From Sabulicella rubraurantiaca (GTDB taxonomy: Bacteria > Pseudomonadota > Alphaproteobacteria > Acetobacterales > Acetobacteraceae), in contig NZ_JAFEUU010000022.1 in assembly GCF_017355885.1 (NCBI RefSeq), positions 1 to 55,978 of the forward strand: a stretch of DNA of 55,978 nucleotides. The letters run 5' to 3'. Positions 1 through 8,384 of the stretch are shown one piece after another. The position numbers were made by a program, and so were the translations under genes. The stretch's first letter is position 1; every line of letters begins with the position of its first letter. A model generated the notes under the pieces. That model made no database searches. It saw only the letters and a list, made by a program, of their open reading frames with translations, and was not told the DNA's origin.

Positions 1-2
1 CT

Positions 3-284
3 GGCAGGCACGCCGTGCTGCTGCTCGATCAGGCGGGCTGGCATCTGTCGGATCGGGTCCGGGTGCCGGCCAACATCAGCCTGCTGCCGCTGCCGCCGAA
101 GTGCCCCGAGCTGAACGTCATGGAGAAAGTCTGGCAGTTCATGCGCGACAACTGGCTGTCCAACCGTATCTTCGCCGCCCACGACGACATCGTCGATCAC
201 TGCTGCCACGCCTGGAACAGGCTCATCGCCGAGCCCTGGCGCATCATGTCCATCGGCCTTCGAGACTGGGCCCATGGGTTCTGA
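3..284 (+). CDS. IS630-family transposase, C-terminal part (cut by window edge)
   Basis: The visible 93 codons encode the end of an IS630/Tc1-type DDE transposase. The segment LLLDQAGWH carries the second catalytic Asp of the family, and PELNVMEKVWQFMRDN carries the typical P-E-x-N-x-x-E-x-x-W context of the final acidic residue. The frame is open to the first base of the window, so the start lies outside. The protein ends at TGA 282-284 with the usual basic/aromatic tail. No frameshift is seen in this part; whether the whole element is active cannot be judged. Confidence 0.88.
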   Translation, partial: GRHAVLLLDQAGWHLSDRVRVPANISLLPLPPKCPELNVMEKVWQFMRDNWLSNRIFAAHDDIVDHCCHAWNRLIAEPWRIMSIGLRDWAHGF

Positions 285-361
285 TCAACAGGACTTGGTA
301 TTACACGTCCTCGCACCGCCCTGGACGCAAAGAGCGAAGAAATACTGTCTGCCAAGGGCAA

Positions 362-883
362 TCAGCCTTTCATGGTCTTCAGATGCTCCACGGCTCTCCT
401 CACGATCTCGAGGGAAGCCTTGGGGCGTTCGAGACCCAGTGGCTGTGTGCTGGCGCTGCTAGAAGCTCCTTCAAGATCGTCGATCTGGCTCAGAACCACG
501 AAGGCGCTATGCACGATGACGTGGATGTTGGAGACGACCGCAGCGTCTCGGACCACGGCGAAATTGTAGGTCGCCAACGTCTCAACCGCCATTCTGGTGG
601 CTGCAAGACCCGCGTTGGAACGGGCTTGGCCCTGGTGGCGTCCAGCGAGCCGTTCCACGGCGAGGTCCAACCCAGCCAGAATCCTGTCAGCCAGTTCAGA
701 TGCGTTACGGACGACCTCTTCGCGTTCTTTGCGCAGGCTTTTTTCCCCGCGCCTGCCTTGGCTGCTTGCAATCCACACTGCAGCCAAGATGGCGGCTGCA
801 GATATAACTGCCTGGAACCAAGCGGCCCACGTCGTGCCCTGCACGTCGCTCAACCACGCTTGAACTTCCGGAAACTCCACCAT
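362..883 (-). CDS. Hypothetical protein with one N-terminal membrane segment
   Basis: Unrecognised protein of 173 residues. Residues of about 15-38 form one hydrophobic segment (WFQAVISAAAILAAVWIAS) followed by a basic stretch (QGRRGEKSLRKER) and a mostly helical, probably cytoplasmic domain rich in Ala, Leu and Glu. This suits a single-pass anchor with a coiled helical body, as in small phage or accessory proteins of unknown role. I chose ATG 883 because GGAG lies nine bases before it; ATG 898 is an in-frame alternative adding five residues. It stands alone, downstream of an IS630 remnant. Function cannot be assigned. Confidence 0.55.
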   Translation of the reverse strand: MVEFPEVQAWLSDVQGTTWAAWFQAVISAAAILAAVWIASSQGRRGEKSLRKEREEVVRNASELADRILAGLDLAVERLAGRHQGQARSNAGLAATRMAVETLATYNFAVVRDAAVVSNIHVIVHSAFVVLSQIDDLEGASSSASTQPLGLERPKASLEIVRRAVEHLKTMKG

Positions 884-1027
884 GACTGATCGCTCCATGG
901 CCTGTGCCGCGCCGATGGTCTGTGCGCTGCGAGAAGGCTGCAGGACCCGGGCGGATGTTGGCCCAGCCCTACATGAGAGCGCGGGCAGTAGGCAGGTGGG
1001 AGGCTAATGGCAGATCATCGTTCCCGC

Positions 1028-1180
1028 TCAATCGGATGCCGGGATAAAGTCCGGCAGCACAGCCTTCACCAGATCGCGGAACGTCGCAGCGACATCGTCG
1101 TCGCTGGGCACGCTCGAGAAAACTTACTGGAACTCGCCAGCTTCGGAGCTTGCAGCGTCAGGCCTCGGTGAAGCTAGCGC
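1028..1180 (-). pseudogene. 3'-end remnant of a tandem paralog of the gene at 1211-1684
   Basis: The minus strand reads FSSVPSDDDVAATFRDLVKAV and LPDFIPASD then a stop at 1028-1030. This matches the last 30 residues of the neighbouring intact protein (FSSSPSDEDIAATLRGFVRA, VLPDF) almost position by position. Just before this block the remnant has GEFQ-stop-VFSS where the intact gene has GDYQRLFSS, so an in-frame TAA replaces Arg. No start or upstream part is visible. It is best explained as a tandem duplication of which only the 3' end survives. Confidence 0.7.
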
Positions 1181-1210
1181 TGCTAGCGGCGGCTCTTCGC
1201 TTCCGCTCAA

Positions 1211-1684
1211 TCAGAGGCCGGAGGAAAAATCAGGCAGCACAGCTCTCACGAAACCGCGGAGTGTTGCTGCGATATCCTCGTCGCTTGGCGAACTCGAAAA
1301 GAGGCGTTGGTAATCGCCCCCGTCATGCACTGCCTTGATCGAGCCATTGGCGAGTACGATGCAGCGAAGCGTCGCCAGCTTCCGCATGTTGAGCCCACGG
1401 TTTTGATGAAGGTAGAAAACAGCGCTGGTTCCAACCGCATCCTCATTGGTCCAGCGGCCAGTCTCGACGGTGCAGGCGCATCCTTTGGCCGGCGGTGTGA
1501 GCAGATATCCGGCTTCCGTCAGTTCTCGCCGGAGTTCGTGCACGGAGGAAGGAAGGGTCTCGAAGTTAAGACTCAAGATCCAAAGCGCGCTGGCTTTTAT
1601 ACGATGCGAGTTCGGTTCATCATCATCTTCCCAAATAGGGATGCTATTCTCGGCTGGCCCGAAATCTACAGTGACGTCACGCAT
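1211..1684 (-). CDS. Hypothetical protein, 157 residues
   Basis: Complete ORF with a good ribosome site (GGAGG about nine bases before ATG 1684). The product starts with an acidic segment (IWEDDDEPNSH), followed by a mixed alpha/beta body and a C-terminal helix. It has no signal peptide or membrane segment. I do not recognise the family. A decayed copy of its 3' end lies 30 bases downstream, so the family was once present in tandem here. The surroundings (IS remnants, unknown small genes) suggest accessory DNA, but give no function. Confidence 0.6.
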   Translation of the reverse strand: MRDVTVDFGPAENSIPIWEDDDEPNSHRIKASALWILSLNFETLPSSVHELRRELTEAGYLLTPPAKGCACTVETGRWTNEDAVGTSAVFYLHQNRGLNMRKLATLRCIVLANGSIKAVHDGGDYQRLFSSSPSDEDIAATLRGFVRAVLPDFSSGL

Positions 1685-2599
1685 CGTCTTCGTCCCTCCG
1701 TCGGACTTGGTCCTATGGAACGTCCCGAGCTGTTGTTTCGATGCGTGACGACAGCCGCGCCTTCTTGATCCTTCGCGAGATCCATGCCGGCCCGGCTGCG
1801 GCCGCTCTTGGCTCCTCGTCCATCGGTACCCATCCGGTTCATGCCAGTGGTCTTACCCGTCGTCGGTACGGCTCGAAGGGACGAGCTTGTGCTGCGCGGT
1901 CAGTCAGTGACCTATCCCGAGAACAACTACGCGGAGCGGCAGCGCTTGGCACGCGAGGCCGGGGAGCGCTTGGGGCTGCCACCGCCGTGGCTGACGAAGT
2001 CGAAGCGGCCTGATGGTCCCCGAAGATGATGAAGCCCCGCCTAGTCCTCGTTGGGATCTCACGAAGCCAAACGAGGTGAGTGGGAGGCTTCGCATCAGAA
2101 GTACCGATGCCTGCGAGCGTTGGGACGCCACCGCCACAACGGCCCGCGAAATTCGAAGCGGCGAGTGTAACGGGAGACGACTTCGGGGCGGACCCGGCGA
2201 TACCACGAGCGGAACCAGCCATGGTGGACGATCAGCATTGAGGCGAGCGCATCTGACTTGAAGTGAAGGCACCACGCCTTCTTGGTCGATGGCTCGTACG
2301 ATTAGGCCAGGTGAAGGTCGAGTTGGCAGTTATGCGTGCTGTCGGATCAGGCGCATGTCGGACGGGCTCGGCCCGCCCGACTGGTGTCTTGATCTCAGCC
2401 CGTCGGCCGACGTCGTTCATCAGAGCCGGACTCGATCACTCTTGCCAGAGGCCGACCCCATCGAGGCCGGCCCAGGCGCCCTTGATGACCCGAAGCGGCG
2501 TGCCTTCGCGTATCCGGCATCTGGCGAGGTCTTCAAGCGGCGAGTGGCCAAGGGTCACAGCTAGGGCGCGGCGACAACCTGTGCCGCCAGGCGAAGGAC
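1685..2599. other. Long stretch without a convincing gene
   Basis: Several overlapping ORFs exist on both strands (for example an 81-codon one at 1784-2029 on the plus strand), but none has a recognisable domain, a clear ribosome site and matching codon use together. The 1784-2029 frame ends in a plausible soluble segment (YPENNYAERQRLAREAGERL) and could be the tail of a broken gene. I treat the stretch as non-coding or decayed DNA. Confidence 0.4.
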
Positions 2600-2617
2600 T
2601 AGGGCGTGTGGACAAAG
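2600..2617 (+). repeat. Solitary IS5-type end (CTAG + inverted-repeat sequence)
   Basis: CTAGGGCGTGTGGACAAA here closely matches the left end of the IS5 element at 20591 (CTAGGGTGCGTGGACAAA). No transposase follows directly; instead a secreted hydrolase gene begins 66 bases later, and the remnant of a related transposase lies beyond that gene. It is either a relic left after deletion or the outer end of a unit that includes the hydrolase. Confidence 0.55.
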
Positions 2618-2682
2618 CAGAGTGCTTTTTTCTTGACCTGATCGCCCCGGCCTGCCCGAGACTGGTCAGGGGAAGCGGAGCG

Positions 2683-3645
2683 ATGCGGCGGTTCCTGGCG
2701 GTTCTCGGATTGGCCTGTCTGCCCTGGATGGCCGAGGCGCAAGTCGTCCCGCGCGTGGAGCTTCACCCCTTCGAAACCCGCACTCCGACCGACCAGCAGT
2801 TCCTCACCGGGGCGGCCGACACCTCGCGCGTGACCATCGCCGGTGAACTCCGCCTGCCCGTCGCAGGGACCGACCGCCTCCCTGCCGTGGTGCTCCTGCA
2901 CGGTTCGGGCGGCATCAGCTCACATCTTCAAGCCTGGGTGCATGAGCTGAACGGCATGGGCATCGCGACCTTTGTCGTGGATAGCTTCGCGGGTCGGGAA
3001 ATCACCAGCACGGTGGCCGACCAGGACCGCCTCAGCCGGTTGGCGATGGTCGTGGACGCCTACCGCGCCCTTGATCTCCTCGCGGCCCATCCGCGGATCG
3101 ACCCGGCGCGGGTCGCGGTCATGGGCTTCTCCCGTGGCGGCGGGGCCGCGCACTGGGCCGCGATGGACCGCTTCCGGGAGATGCACGCCGCGCAGTCACG
3201 GGCGCGCTACGCCCTGCACATCGCCTTCTACCCAACGTGCAACCGGGACTTCCGGGACGCTCTTGCCACTGGCGCCCCGGTCCGGATCATCCACGGCACG
3301 GCGGACGACTTCATCCCGATCACCGAATGCCGCGACCTGATCGGCAGGCTGCGCGCGGCGGGGCGAGACGCTTCAATCCTGGAGATCCCCGAGGCGCACC
3401 ACGTTTTCGATGCGCCGGCAGGGAACCTCAGCCGAGCACCGCAGGCGCAGACCACGCGCGGATGTCCGAACATTCGTGAGACCCCGGAGGGGAACCTCGT
3501 GAACAGCGCGACCGGGCGTCCCTTCACCTATGCTTCTGATCCCTGCGTGGAGCGCGGTACGACATTCGGGCGCGATGCCGCGGGGCTGGAAACCGCGCGT
3601 AGGACTGTGCGTGACATGCTGGTGGCAGCCGGTTTCGCGCGCTAG
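2683..3645 (+). CDS. Secreted dienelactone-hydrolase-like alpha/beta hydrolase
   Basis: Predicted exported esterase/hydrolase of 320 residues. The first 20 residues are a typical signal peptide ending AEAQ. The alpha/beta-hydrolase core shows the oxyanion motif HGSGG at about residue 73, the nucleophile elbow GFSRGG with Ser150, the acid in GTADDF (Asp208) and His239 or His240 in EAHHVFD. Dienelactone hydrolases proper use Cys as nucleophile; Ser here points to a general esterase of that fold. A longer frame exists upstream, but ATG 2683 has GGAAGCGGAG before it and starts the signal peptide exactly. The TAG stop lies inside the CTAG that borders the following IS5 remnant. Substrate unknown. 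Confidence 0.85.
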   Translation: MRRFLAVLGLACLPWMAEAQVVPRVELHPFETRTPTDQQFLTGAADTSRVTIAGELRLPVAGTDRLPAVVLLHGSGGISSHLQAWVHELNGMGIATFVVDSFAGREITSTVADQDRLSRLAMVVDAYRALDLLAAHPRIDPARVAVMGFSRGGGAAHWAAMDRFREMHAAQSRARYALHIAFYPTCNRDFRDALATGAPVRIIHGTADDFIPITECRDLIGRLRAAGRDASILEIPEAHHVFDAPAGNLSRAPQAQTTRGCPNIRETPEGNLVNSATGRPFTYASDPCVERGTTFGRDAAGLETARRTVRDMLVAAGFAR

Positions 3646-4434
3646 GCGCCCAAACACCTGATGCATAGGCGGCTACAGCCGAGCAGGGCAAAGCCGAGAA
3701 AGCTGCTTGCGGTGTGGTCGTAGCGGGTAGCGACCCGGCGGCAGTTTTTGAGGCGGTTGAACAAGCACTCGATGCGAGCGCGCAGGGCCTAGAGGCGTTT
3801 GCAGACCGAGTGCTGGACCTTGCTGCGGCGGCGTTTGGCCGGGATTTCCGGCCGCGTGCCCCGGTCGCGGGCATCCTGCCGCAGGCTGTCGCTATCGTAG
3901 CCCCGGTTGCCGAGCAGCACGCCAGGATCCCTGTCCCGCTCGGCCATGAGGGCGCCGTAGGCGGTCAGGTCGTGGGCCTCGCCGGGCGTCAGAACGACCG
4001 CAATGGGCAGGCCACGGCACTGGCGCGCAGGTGGAGCTTGGTCGAGAACCAACCACGTGAGCGGCCCAGGGTCTTTCTCTGCGTCCCCCCCTTGCTCCAG
4101 CGGAGCAGTGGTGTGCCCGGACGATGGTACTGTCGATCATCTGCAGCAGATCGGTCTCGTCGCCGCTGTCTGCGAGCGCCTGCAAGAGCACGTCCCACAC
4201 ACCGGAGATGGCCCAGCGGCGGAATTGCCGATGGACCGAATTCCAGTTGCCGAGTTCCTTTGGCAGGTCTCGCCATCGCGCGCTGGTTCGGGCAATCCAA
4301 AAGATGCCGTCCAGCGCGCGACGATGATCCTTCGGTGGACAGCCGCCCTGTGCCGACCACTCCAGGGGACCAGCTTCGAGTCACGCCAGCCCGTGCCGGG
4401 GAACCCCGCTTCGCCGATTTGTCCACGCGGCCCA
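3642..4434 (-). mobile_element. Degenerate IS5-family element
   Basis: The minus strand carries a broken IS5-type transposase. WIARTSARWRDLPKELGNW, then LLQMIDSTIVRAHHCSAG (first catalytic Asp), TPGEAHDLTAYGALMAERD, GNRGYDSDSLRQD and a final RVATRYDHT segment appear in different frames. One switch is at a run of seven G (C7 at 4085-4091 on the plus strand), the position where other IS5 copies here also change frame; another is near 3840. The first 25-35 residues are missing. The left end (CTAGGCGCC, CAAACACCTGATGCATAGGC) is degenerate relative to the better copy at 20591; the right end still reads TTTGTCCACGCGG in inverted orientation. It cannot make a full transposase. Confidence 0.75.
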
Positions 4435-4647
4435 GATCAACCGAATCCATGGAAGACGAAAATGCTCCAGAGTCTGGCGAGAAAGGGCACTGTCAGTGGC
4501 ACGAGATCAAGGTCTGAGCCCGCGGCCTACCCGACTTGGTGCCAGCCGAAGCTGATTGCGACAAAGTCATTCGCATCCTGCGGCACCATCGGGATCATGG
4601 ACGGCAAGAGCGGGCCCGCGCGATCTCGACTGCCCGCTTCGCAAGGG

Positions 4648-5133
4648 ATGGAGGGATGGGGCGCCCTGCTCGGATTGATGCAGGATTGCCCGCTACTGAT
4701 GCATCGCGTGATCGATCATGCGGCCCAGCAACATTCTCAGCGCGAGGTGATTTCGCGCTCCGTTGAGAAACCGATCCATCAGACGAATTACGCTGCCAGC
4801 CGCCAAAGGGCGCTCCGCGTGGCCTGCGACGGCGTCCGCTTGGGCGACCGCGTGGCGAGCATGGCCTGGAACACCTCCCGCCGCCTCGAGGATCCGGTCA
4901 TCCACACGCCGCCGAGGCCGCCGCAATCGCCGTGCCGCACCCGCGGCGGGGAGCGCCCCCGCTCGTCGTGCCGAGATCCAATACTGCCCCGGCCAAGGAG
5001 GCGCTCCTCAGTTTCCTGGAGGGAACGGTCGCCAAAATGGTGGCTTCCCGACGACGTGGCGTTTGTGCGCGAATTGCCCCACACGGCGACGGGTAAGGTG
5101 GACAAGAAGGCGCTCCGCCTGCTCGTGCACGAC
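4648..5133 (+). pseudogene. Internally deleted acyl-CoA synthetase (AMP-binding family)
   Basis: The N-terminus of an AlkK-like medium/long-chain acyl-CoA ligase is readable: GALLGLMQDCPLLMHRVIDH, then EVISRSVEKPIHQTNYA and GDRVASMAWNTSRRLE. It is followed at once by the C-terminus of the same family: KEALLSFLEGTVAK, then WWLPDDVAFVRELPHTATGK with the catalytic Lys motif. The adenylation core between them, roughly 400 residues, is absent. The C-terminal part also holds a frameshift at AAAA (5034-5037), where one extra A breaks the frame before WWLPDD. It is convergent with the Liv-type operon, which in related bacteria often sits beside such ligases, so the pair may once have taken up and activated an organic acid. 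Confidence 0.8.
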
Positions 5134-5239
5134 CGGCCATCGGCAACAGCGGCGAAAACCTCGGGCCGGCCGGAAAGCTGCCCCCGGCCCGCCAGGGTGG
5201 CTCTGCCAAGCCCCTTGCTGGCCGGGCGCGGGCGCCACC

Positions 5240-6442
5240 CTAGACGTCGGACCCCTCGATCGCCTGCCCGAAGCGGACCCAGGATCGCCCGTCCCATCGC
5301 TGGAGGTGCATCCGGCGGATGACCTTGTAGTTGGAGGGCTGGCTCTGCACCTGTACCCCGGGCAGCAGAGTTGGCAATTCCATGGGCGCGATGTTGGTGG
5401 CTTGGCGCAGGACGTTCTCGCGCGAGAAATCTCCGCCGCACTGGCGGAGCACGTGGATCATGGTGGAGCCCACCCCGTACGCGTACAAGTAGTTGTTGTC
5501 CGTGAGATCGGCTTCGGGCAGGTATTGCCGCATGAAGCCGCGCCACTCCTTCATGCCGGCGTCGTCGGCCCAGGCGGGATCGGTTTGATCCTTCAAGTAT
5601 GCGGACGTCATCAGGCCCGCGGCACGCCCCGGCCCGGCGGGCTGGATCACCGCGCCGGCCGAGATGGACACGTTGGTCATGAACATCATCGGACGCCAGC
5701 CAATGTCATGCACGCGGCGGATCGCCTGGGTGGCGAAGCGCGGAAGGATGCCGCACACAAGCACGTCGGCCCCTGTGGACTGAAGCTGCACGATCTGGCT
5801 GTCGATGGTCGGGTCCGTGGCCTCGTGTGACGCTGCGCGGACCACGGCATCGAAGCGCGCGCCGACCACGTCGCGGACGCCCGCGAGGTAGTCCCGTCCG
5901 AAGTCATCGTTCTGGTAGAGCACAGCGATCCGCGCGTCGGGCTTCTGCGCCAGCGCATGCTTCGTGTAGATCTGCGCCTCCGTCCGGAGGCTCGGCTGCC
6001 AGCCGATGGTGAAGGGGTACTCGCTCGGGTTGGCCCACTTGTCGGCGCCGCTGGCGAGGAACAGGTGCGGCACGCGGCGCTGGTTCATGTAACGGTGGAC
6101 AGCGCTGTTGGTAGGCGTGCCGAGTTGGTTGAAGGTGAAGGCCACGCGGTCCTGCTCGACGAGGCGGCGCGTTTGCTCCAGCGTGCGCGGAGGTTGGTAC
6201 GCGTCATCGTACACGATGAAGCTCACCCGCCGCCCTTCGACACCGCCATGGTCGTTGAGGCGCTTGAACAACGCCTCTAGGCCGCGCGAGATCACCGAAT
6301 AGGCAGAGGCTGGCCCCGAGAGCGCGTTGGTGCTTCCAATTCGGATCTCGTTCGCGGTGACACCCGGCGCCTGCTGTGCGGGGGCGATCCGCGGGACTGC
6401 CAGTGTGCCGGCGGCAAGCAGGAAGCGACGGCTTGTGGTCAT
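5240..6442 (-). CDS. ABC transporter substrate-binding protein (Liv/branched-chain type)
   Basis: Periplasmic solute receptor of 400 residues, family peripla_BP_6 (LivJ-like). It starts with a Tat-like/Sec signal (MTTSRRFLLAAGTLAVPRIA, cleavage near APAQQA). The mature start GVTANEIRIGSTNALSGPAS is the family hallmark, and a later block NDDFGRDYLAGVRDVVG marks the second lobe. It is the last gene of the five-gene minus-strand operon, 17 bases after livM. Members of this group in alphaproteobacteria bind amino acids, urea or aromatic and aliphatic acids; the sequence alone does not settle the ligand. Confidence 0.9.
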   Translation of the reverse strand: MTTSRRFLLAAGTLAVPRIAPAQQAPGVTANEIRIGSTNALSGPASAYSVISRGLEALFKRLNDHGGVEGRRVSFIVYDDAYQPPRTLEQTRRLVEQDRVAFTFNQLGTPTNSAVHRYMNQRRVPHLFLASGADKWANPSEYPFTIGWQPSLRTEAQIYTKHALAQKPDARIAVLYQNDDFGRDYLAGVRDVVGARFDAVVRAASHEATDPTIDSQIVQLQSTGADVLVCGILPRFATQAIRRVHDIGWRPMMFMTNVSISAGAVIQPAGPGRAAGLMTSAYLKDQTDPAWADDAGMKEWRGFMRQYLPEADLTDNNYLYAYGVGSTMIHVLRQCGGDFSRENVLRQATNIAPMELPTLLPGVQVQSQPSNYKVIRRMHLQRWDGRSWVRFGQAIEGSDV

Positions 6443-6459
6443 GGCGTTTCTCCTCGGTT

Positions 6460-7500
6460 CTAGGTGGTCCGGTCCTCCGCGCTCCAGCCGATCCGCTGCG
6501 CGGCGCGGCGGATCAGCCCCGCGATCCCATCGGGCATGCCGACCAGGAAGACGATCAGGATGACACCGTAGACGACCCCTGGCGTGGCGCGGCTAATGCT
6601 CTCGGCGATGCTGGGCACGAAGAGCACGAACAGGCCACCGAACACCGGGCCGAGGACGGACGCCACGCCGCCCACAACCATGCCGACGAAAAGCGTGATA
6701 GACAGCGGGAGGCCGAAGCTGTCGGGCGCCACGTACTCGATCGTCACAGCCGAGAGCGCGCCGGCGACGCCCGTGATCATGGCCGAGACAGCAAAAGCGC
6801 GCGTTTTAAGCGCGGCTATGTCCATGCCAGAGGCCTCCGCGGCGACCGGATGGTCGCGGATGGCCATGAGGGCCAGGCCGATGCGGCTGCAGACCAGGTT
6901 GGAGGTGAGCCAGAAGCAACATCCGGCCACGAGCACGGCCAAAAGATACATGTGCTGATCCGGGTCGAGCGGAAGCCAGGGCGGCGGCTCGGGCTTGGAA
7001 AGGAACAGCCCCTGTACGCCGCCGGTCCACGCCTCCAGCGAGCGGTGCTTGAGCAACTGCGGCACCGCAACCGCTAGGGAAAACGTGACGAGTGCCAAGT
7101 AGAGTCCGCCGAGTCGCAGCGCCGGTAGCCCGACTCCGTAGCCGACGATGCCACAGAGGGCGGCGGATGGGGGGAGGGTCGCCCAGAAGCTCCAGCCTGC
7201 ATGCGACATCAGCGCCGCGGTGACGTAAGCGCCGATCGCGAAAAAGGCTCCGTGACCCAAGGAAATTTGGCCGCTGTAGCCAGTGACGATGTTCAGACCC
7301 AGAACCGCCAGCGCCATGATCACCGCGACGGTCAGTTGGAAGAGGTGGAAACCCTCAAGCAGCCAGAGCGGCGCCAGGATGGCGGCGAGGCTGGCCACCG
7401 GTGGCAGATAACGCCGCAGCCTTATCGCCGCTCCGCGCGCGGGCTGTGACGCATCCGCAGGGTTGGGCCGGATGGGGGGCTTGCCGCACACGCCCTCCAT
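6460..7500 (-). CDS. livM: ABC transporter permease, LivM type
   Basis: Inner-membrane permease of 346 residues with 8-10 predicted transmembrane helices. The LivM signature GLNIVTGYSGQISLGHGAFF is followed by the cytoplasmic coupling loop around LMAIRDHPVAAEASGMD, which contacts the ATPases. The first 30 residues are a polar, Pro/Arg-rich extension before the first helix, so an internal start is possible, but the seven-base gap after livH favours translational coupling at ATG 7500. It pairs with LivH to form the channel of the transporter encoded here. Confidence 0.9.
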   Translation of the reverse strand: MEGVCGKPPIRPNPADASQPARGAAIRLRRYLPPVASLAAILAPLWLLEGFHLFQLTVAVIMALAVLGLNIVTGYSGQISLGHGAFFAIGAYVTAALMSHAGWSFWATLPPSAALCGIVGYGVGLPALRLGGLYLALVTFSLAVAVPQLLKHRSLEAWTGGVQGLFLSKPEPPPWLPLDPDQHMYLLAVLVAGCCFWLTSNLVCSRIGLALMAIRDHPVAAEASGMDIAALKTRAFAVSAMITGVAGALSAVTIEYVAPDSFGLPLSITLFVGMVVGGVASVLGPVFGGLFVLFVPSIAESISRATPGVVYGVILIVFLVGMPDGIAGLIRRAAQRIGWSAEDRTT

Positions 7501-7507
7501 CGCGCCC

Positions 7508-8380
7508 TCACACTCTTGCGTGGACGATGCGGCCGAACAGCCCGGAGGGCCGCAGGACCAATACGCCGATTATGATCGCGAGCGCTACCGTCAGCTTCAG
7601 CTCGGTGCCGACAAGGTAGGGCCCGGCGAGGTTCTCCAGGACGCCGACGAGAAATCCGCCAGCAACCGCGCCGGCCGGATTGTCGATGCCGCCGAGGAGC
7701 GCGCCGGCAAAGGCGTAGAGGAGCACGCCGAGCATCATGTTTGGGTCGAGGAACACGATGGGCGCCACCATCATCCCCGCCACCGCGCCGATCATGGCCG
7801 CCAGTCCCCAGCCGAGCGCCAGCATCCGCCCCACCCGGATGCCCACCATCTTCGCCGAGGCGGGGTTGTAGGCCGCCCCACGCATCGCCAGCCCGAGCGA
7901 GGTTTGGGTGAAAAACAGGTAGACCAGCAGCAGCACGGCCAGCGTGACGCCGACGCTGCCCAGCTGATGCGCGGAGATCAGCCCTCCCAGCGCCGGCCCA
8001 TGGCCTTCGAAGGGCGACGGGAACACCTTCGTGGTGTACCCGAACACCCAGCCCGTCAGGTTCCCAATGATGAGGAGCATGCCGATGTAGACCCCCACCT
8101 GGGTCAGGACCGGCGCGTGCTGCACTGGGCGCATGATCAGCCGCTCCACCAGCGTACCCATCACGAAGGAAACCGCGAGTGTCGCAGCGAAGGCCACCCA
8201 GTACGGAAGCCCTGCCTGGATCAGCGTGAGCGCAACGAATGTGGAAAGCGTCGCCATCTCGCCTTGAGCGAAGTTCACGTGGTGCGTCGCTCGGTAGATC
8301 ATCACGATGGCCAGCGCGACGGAGGCGTAGATGCCGCCCGTCGCGACGCCGGCGGCAAGCTGGAGAAGGAAGGCGTCCAC
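7508..8380 (-). CDS. livH: ABC transporter permease, LivH type
   Basis: Membrane permease of 290 residues, the usual LivH length, with about eight hydrophobic helices. It begins MDAFLLQLAAGVATGGIYAS, typical of the family, and contains THHVNFAQGEMATLSTF (the G-E-M motif) and a coupling loop AMRGAAYNPASAKMVGI. The C-terminal LRPSGLFGR is also characteristic. It follows livF by four bases and precedes livM by seven, so these are expressed as one unit. Confidence 0.92.
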   Translation of the reverse strand: MDAFLLQLAAGVATGGIYASVALAIVMIYRATHHVNFAQGEMATLSTFVALTLIQAGLPYWVAFAATLAVSFVMGTLVERLIMRPVQHAPVLTQVGVYIGMLLIIGNLTGWVFGYTTKVFPSPFEGHGPALGGLISAHQLGSVGVTLAVLLLVYLFFTQTSLGLAMRGAAYNPASAKMVGIRVGRMLALGWGLAAMIGAVAGMMVAPIVFLDPNMMLGVLLYAFAGALLGGIDNPAGAVAGGFLVGVLENLAGPYLVGTELKLTVALAIIIGVLVLRPSGLFGRIVHARV

Positions 8381-8384
8381 GTTC

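Noticed and set aside
2263-2682. N-terminal extension of the hydrolase ORF
   Set aside because: The extension has no conserved features and includes the solitary IS end; a signal peptide starts exactly at ATG 2683 with a ribosome site.
4763-5830. 355-codon plus-strand ORF
   Set aside because: Overlaps the substrate-binding protein gene antisense and contains only out-of-frame readings of the acyl-CoA ligase remnant.
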